A DNA stretch of 64,000 nt from Allomyces arbusculus (taxonomy: Eukaryota > Blastocladiomycota > Blastocladiomycetes > Blastocladiales > Blastocladiaceae): assembly GCA_027604705.1 (NCBI GenBank), contig JADHYV010000050.1:62001-126000 (forward strand). The letters are read 5' to 3'. Made by a program: the position numbers and the translations under genes. Positions 59,341-64,000 of the stretch are shown here, in pieces. Each line of letters begins with the position of its first letter. The first letter of the stretch is position 1. A model generated the notes under the pieces. That model ran no database searches. It saw only the letters and a list, made by a program, of their open reading frames with translations, and was not told where the DNA came from.

Positions 59341-60409
59341 ATGATCAGGCCCTCTACGCTCGCCGCCGCCGCACGCCCGCTCCTGGCCGGCACCCCACGC
59401 ACCATTCCCGCAGCAGTCGCCGCAGCTGCCGCGACCACCGCACGCCTGTCGACGACGCGCATGCTCCGCGACCAGAACGATGCGTCCGGCACGACGCACT
59501 TTGGGTTCCGCACCGTGCGCGAGGAGGAAAAGGAGTCGCTCGGTGGGTGCATTCCCGCCTTCACTCTCCCGTGATCTCCACCGCTCACACGCATCCGACC
59601 CGCCCCGCTAGTCCGTGGCGTTTTCAGTTCCGTCGCCGACAGCTACGACCTGATGAACGACGCCATGTCCGGCGGCGTGCACCGGTGCTGGAAGTCGGCC
59701 TTTATCGAGCGTCTCGCGCCCGCACCCGATACGCGCCTCCTCGATGTGGCCGGTGGCACGGGTGATATTGCGCTGCGGTTCCTCGACTACGTGCGCGCCC
59801 AGAACGGTGGGGCGCTCGGTGCCGCGCACGTTACCGTGTTCGACATCAACCCGGAAATGCTGCGCGTCGGTGCGCAGCGGTTCTCCAAGCTCGGGCTCGA
59901 GAATGGCGGGCCGCACGTGTCTTTTGTCGAGGGCAACGCGGAGGAACTGGCCGGGATCGAGGATAACTCCATGGACGCGTACACGATTGCGTTTGGCATC
60001 CGCAACTGCACGCACATTGACCGCGTGATTCGCCAGGCCTACCGCGTCTTGAAGCCTGGGGGTCGGTTCATGGTGCTCGAGTTTGGCAAGGTCAACAACC
60101 CGCTCCTGTCCACGTACGCTTTCAGTTTCCAGTTGGTGCGGATGGCTCCTTTTCAGGGGACTGACCCGACCCAATTCCTCGCCAAACAGCCTCTACGACG
60201 CCTACTCGTTCCGCGTGATCCCGCACCTCGGCCAGATACTCGCCAACGACCGCGACTCGTACCAGTACCTGGTCGAATCGATTCGCAAGTTCCCGACGCA
60301 GCAGCAGTTTGTCGACATGATGAAGCACGAAGGGTTCCAGGTCGTGGGTCAAGGATACGAGGACCTGACATTTGGCGTGGCCACGATTTGGAGCGGGTGG
60401 AAATTGTAG
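59341..60409 (+). CDS. COQ5: Ubiquinone biosynthesis C-methyltransferase COQ5
   Basis: COQ5 uses S-adenosylmethionine to C-methylate the benzoquinol ring in ubiquinone synthesis, at the mitochondrial inner membrane. Exons 59341-59542, 59612-60131 and 60190-60409 give 313 residues. Residues 1-40 are Ala/Arg/Thr-rich, a mitochondrial presequence. [20 protein letters not shown] is the family start, [14 protein letters not shown] the SAM motif [12 protein letters not shown] motif II, and [10 protein letters not shown] and [19 protein letters not shown] the UbiE/COQ5 signatures. It ends [17 protein letters not shown] like other COQ5 proteins. Splices: CTCG|GTGGGT to CTAG|TC, and CA|GTTGGT to ACAG|C, all in phase. 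Confidence 0.95.
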
Positions 60410-60480
60410 GTCAAGCGAGAGGGGGGGATCCTCGATAGGCTTCATAATATATATTTACAAACACGTCGACGCAGATTCGG

Positions 60481-61512
60481 TCACGACGTGGTGGTGGCGG
60501 CGGGCTCGTCAAGCGCCATGCTGTTCGCCGTCGGCATCGGCCAGTCGGAGCTCACACCAACGACCTTTTCAATCGCGCGCAGGTACTTTTCTAGCGTCTT
60601 GTGCTGCCCATTGCCCGGGAACAGCACCAACTCGCACACGCGCTGGATCGTGAACGGCGCCCTACAGAAAAAGTGCCGTCAAAAATGAGGGGAGAGGGCC
60701 ATGATGGAATGACGAAAACAGGTCAAGCGCACTCGGTCAGCGACCGAAAGTGCCGTCCAATGACGTGCAGCTGCCGGTTGATTCCCTCCACGTCGAGCGC
60801 GCGGCCTTCAGTCGTGGCGCGGTCATTTTCCGACGTGACAATCTTTCGATTAAAAACATGGTCGATCGGTCAGCGCGTTGAGCGAGGTTTGGCGACAGAA
60901 CACGACGGCAGCGGGCGCGTTCGTACCAACAGGAGCCGACCCTTAATGATTTCGCGGTACCAGTCCCACGAGCAGCTGAGCATTCATGCGATGTTAGTGG
61001 AAGGCTCCGCGGTTTTCCACGGGGCGGCGGCGGACGTACGCGAGCTTGCCCGTCTCGGACGTGAACGTGAGCAGCTTGAGGAAATCTACCGCAATTCGTC
61101 AGCGTGTCGTCCCACCGTCGGCCGACGGCAGCAAAGCCTTTCAGGTACCTTCACTCCAATGTCGCACGCGGTCCTTTTCCGGGATCTGGCAGTACGCTAC
61201 GGGTGTTGGCCGTCCACCGTCATTTCATGGTCCTCTTGGCTCCCATGGGCGTTCTCGCAGCAGCTCACCTTCGATCGCAGCGTAGTCGATCTCCGGCAGG
61301 TCGGTCATGGACGCATTCAAGCTTGGCAGCGGCAAACCGGGCCGGTCGGGCGCATCGCTCGGCGGGTCCGCGACAAGTCCATTTCCGACCTCGAGGCGAC
61401 CGTGGTCGGTCGGCGCTGTCACAGTGACGGGCTCTGCGGGCGAATTGGTCGAATTTGGTGCAGCGGGGGTCGTTGCAGTCGATTGCGGTTGGTCATTGGT
61501 GGTGCCGTTCAT
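60481..61512 (-). CDS. Protein phosphatase 4 regulatory subunit 2-like protein
   Basis: PPP4R2 (yeast Psy4) targets the PP4 phosphatase in DNA-damage recovery. Minus-strand exons: 61269-61512, from 61085 to about 61060, 60927-60975, 60733-60842, 60481-60661. The first exon is a Thr/Pro-rich leader ending LPEIDYAAIE. The next pieces read DFLKLLTFT and SWDWYREIIKGRLLL. The last exon carries the family's best motif, APFTIQRVCELVL, then KTLEKYLRAIEKVVGVSS, corresponding to PFTIQRLCELL and KFLRGVEKNVMVVS in animal PPP4R2. Phases agree except that the end of exon 2 is ambiguous. Total about 200 residues, far shorter than human PPP4R2 but with the conserved core. Confidence 0.75.
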
Positions 61513-61619
61513 GGTGATTCGACATTGACAGTGCAAGAAAAGAGAACAGCGAAGAGAGAGTCGAGCCGAACCACACAGGAATGACTTGGCTGCTGAATGA
61601 AACCAAAACACATGTGTAC

Positions 61620-63620
61620 AAGACCTGACTAGGGTGAGAAAAACTCGAGTTTCGACTCAGTCAACGTTGGAGTTCTGCCTGAGCTAACGTCCAGCTTGAC
61701 TGGGGCTCCAAGAATGTCTGAGCTTTAGTTCAGTCGAGTTGGGGTGCAGACTGAGCTGCGACTGAGTAACTCAATCGAACCGAACCTGCGACAGCAGCAA
61801 AGGCACAGCAAAAGGATGATAGATGATCAAAATTGAGCACAAAAACGACAGCAAATCAAAAACCACTGGTTCAACATCACCGAACCAACTTCTTACTTGG
61901 CAACAAACACATCAGCATCACCTTCAGAATCGAAAGCAAGAGCAAACTCCTGCGCCGTGCCCAAGTCCACCCTCTGCTGCAGCACGTCGTTAGCAATCAT
62001 GGGCAGTGCATGCCGGCTCCAGTCAGAACCAAGCAGCCGCCCCTCCAGCGTCTCCGGCGTTTGCTGGTTGCGCATGTCCATGGTAGCAAGCTTGGCCCGT
62101 GAAAAGAGCGACTCGCACGGCACACAAGTCGGCTGCATCCCAAAGAGCCCACGCGCCGTGATGCGCATGCACGGATACGTCTTGTTGTCGTGCCAATACT
62201 CCACCGGGTCCTTGTGGTCCTCGTTCGCTGCCAAATAAGCCAGAACCTCGGCGCGCGGGCCTTGGCCCCCTGCTGGCATGGCCACTGGCGTGTTGCGGAT
62301 GGGCTCGCGAACCCGGCGACCTTTTTCTGCTGGCGGCTTGACGCACGGTGTGCTGACGCTGGCCCAAATGTCGATGCCTGCACGTGCAGCAAAAAATTCA
62401 AAAACCTGAATCAGTCTACATGCGAGAAAATCAGGCAAGAAACTGCACAAAAGTGATGCTGCATGTTGAATATGGACGCGTACGCCTTGGCAGAATAACT
62501 GCAACGCTCGTCGATGATCGTCTGGTCGAGCCCCGCATTCTGCCACGTCATCTTCCAATGGTAGAGACGGACGGCGGGATCGAGCATTGACGCGACCATG
62601 AAATGCAGCGTGTTGTCCATGGTCCAGTACTGATCAATCTTTTTCAACATGGCGGTCGTCGTTTCCTGAAGCGTGGGCATGTGGACGAGGTGGGCAACTG
62701 ATGAGGAAGCAAAGTTCTTGTAATACTGAACATGTTCATGAACCTGGTCAATCACAATCGCCGTCTTGGTGATGGTCGGGCCACGCTGCGTTAAGAGCAC
62801 GTTTGTCACAACGGTCGATACCTTTATGTCAGCGGACGGATGGAGAGAAGCGAGCCATGAAGTGATAAATCGTACCGTCAACAAAAAACTCGAGAAACTC
62901 ATACATGTACTTGACGGCCGCCCAGTCGTCAGGTTCCGGGAGCCAAATCGATTCAGGGAGGCCGTTCCTATGTACCCACTGCTTGATTGCGTGCCACAAG
63001 TCGTATGCGCGCTTGAGCATGGCGTGCGTCGAGTTCCAGCGCGTTTCAATATCCATCATGAGCGCGGGCAGGTTCTTGTCCTTAGCCTTGACCCACTCCT
63101 CCTCCTCCACCGTCTCGACCAAATCGACCATGAGGATATTCGGGTACTCAAGCCCAAACGGCTCAAACTCGAGCGTGTCAACGGCAGCTGGGTCCATGCC
63201 ACTGCGGCGTTTGACCTCGTTCCACACGAGCACCAAACGATAGACGTTTGTGAAGCCATGGTTGTTGTGGACGCGGACGGGCAAGGCCTTGATGTGCGAC
63301 AGGAGCTTCTTGATTTACTCAATGTGCACGAACTGGGTTTAGGAAATATAAGCATCTCAGGCTTGTTGCATCAGCAGCAGAAGACAGCTACCTTGGCGAT
63401 ACTTGGCCCCAAATTGGCGAGCGCATCCTTGACCACGAGGTTAATGATGTGGGCGGTGCAGCCAAGCCCAAATGGCCACACACCCGTCGAGAAAGATGGC
63501 ACAACGGGGCGGTGCATGTGCTGCACGATCTCCTCAGATGCCCTGCACAAAAACGCCGTGTTGGCCTAAGTGTTGTCGGCTGTCGTGGAGCAGATCTAGC
63601 AATCTAACCCAAAAAACGTG
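61620..63620 (-). mobile_element. hAT-family DNA transposon, apparently 5'-incomplete
   Basis: Minus-strand transposase pieces run from about 63600 to the stop at 61893: TAHIINLVVKDALANLGPSI (near 63450), LPALMMDIETRWNSTHAMLK (near 63060), TMDNTLHFMVASMLDPAVRL (near 62600), EYWHDNKTYPCMRI and CESLFSRAKLATMDM (62200-62070), the hAT dimerisation region. Probable short introns lie near 63370-63310 and 62440-62400. The N-terminal BED zinc finger was not found. At the other side, TAGGGTGAGAAAAACTCGAG (61630-61649) followed by many CTGAG/ACTGAG repeats (to about 61770) looks like a hAT end with subterminal repeats. The matching far terminus was not seen in the window. Confidence 0.75.
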
Positions 63621-63866
63621 GTCAGCTCGTGAAGATGGTAAGACAGGATTTGAGAGCTCATGCAGCATACAAACTCGTTCACAAAACAGACTTGACAGTA
63701 CGGGATTCTGTTGTAGAGATCAGGTTTCGCGGGACGGTGGTGTAGAGACGAGGTTTATTAGCAAACTCCTTATGCCGCAGTGCGACAAGATTGCCGCTAG
63801 GAGACATAAATATGCGAAACAAGCCTTGCATCGGGCCGCTCAGGGAACCACGGTGGTGGTGGCCAC
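63621..63866. other. Spacer with a tRNA-Pro 5' fragment
   Basis: At about 63731-63746 the sequence GGGACGGTGGTGTAG repeats the first 15 bases of the tRNA gene that follows, then diverges. A related TGTAGAGA-AGGTTT block occurs twice (63709 and 63742). Otherwise no gene was recognised. Confidence 0.55.
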
Positions 63867-63938
63867 GGGACGGTGGTGTAGTGGTATCATACTCGCTTTG
63901 GGTGCGAGAGGTCCGGGGTTCAATCCCCCGTCGTCCCC
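63867..63938 (+). tRNA. tRNA-Pro (anticodon TGG)
   Basis: The acceptor stem GGGACGG pairs with TCGTCCC (one G-T pair). The D arm has GTGTAGTGGTATCAT. The anticodon stem CTCGC/GCGAG encloses TTTGGGT, so the anticodon is TGG. The T arm is CGGGG-TTCAATC-CCCCG. No intron. A run of T follows immediately (63939-63946), fitting a polymerase III terminator. Confidence 0.95.
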
Positions 63939-63946
63939 TTTTTTTT
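63939..63946 (+). terminator. Polymerase III T-run after tRNA-Pro
   Basis: Eight consecutive T directly after the tRNA 3' end on its coding strand. Confidence 0.8.
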
Positions 63947-64000
63947 GGGCCTATTCGGTGGCGGCACACTTCAGAGCTTGTGCAAAGAGGCGCACGCACG

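Noticed and set aside
58926-59594. Minus-strand frame of 222 codons over the RPT2/COQ5 promoter and COQ5 exon 1
   Set aside because: It is antisense to the COQ5 presequence and otherwise low-complexity, with no family resemblance.

Overview
The window looks like nuclear DNA of a flagellated, early-diverging fungus, most likely Blastocladiomycota. This is inferred from GC-rich coding sequence, many short GT-AG introns, class C G-protein-coupled receptors, a centriolar FOP-type LisH protein and a set of conserved eukaryotic housekeeping genes. I could not run a taxonomic search.

The left end (1-1394, minus) carries the mitochondrial Era GTPase, cut by the window edge. From about 2.0 to 44.3 kb there is a tandem family of seven plus-strand receptor genes, called A to G here: A (decayed, 1960-4305), B (4966-8645), C (9575-13274), D (14199-17876), E (21926-25808), F (29642-33066) and G (40303-44344). 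I rebuilt their exons by requiring GT-AG borders, frame continuity and agreement between copies. Six copies give complete proteins of about 910-987 residues. In order these have a cytosolic N-terminus, one membrane segment, a bacterial-type extracellular solute-binding (sugar ABC transporter) domain, a class C 7TM core and a C-terminal PH-like domain. They look like surface nutrient or sugar receptors signalling through G proteins.

An F-box/leucine-repeat-like family is interspersed: an intact gene at 33476-36142, a more distant intact gene at 55243-56970, and decayed copies at 18047-20180, 26330-28990, 37443-39970 and 53068-54580. A scrap of a receptor 3' end (about 36390-36690) lies between two F-box copies. 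A tiny CENP-X/MHF2 gene sits antisense between receptors C and D.

From 44.4 to 48.2 kb only decayed, partly duplicated coding scraps are seen. The right end is ordinary gene-dense sequence: a low-complexity Ala/Ser/Pro protein (minus), a FOP-like LisH protein (plus), an F-box relic and F-box gene (minus), proteasome ATPase Rpt2 (minus), ubiquinone methyltransferase COQ5 (plus), a PP4 regulatory subunit 2 homologue (minus), a hAT transposase (minus) and tRNA-Pro(UGG).

Two 10-N gaps (24971-24980, 43394-43403) fall in the same receptor intron in copies E and G. Both appear to be assembly artefacts with a duplicated, low-quality flank.
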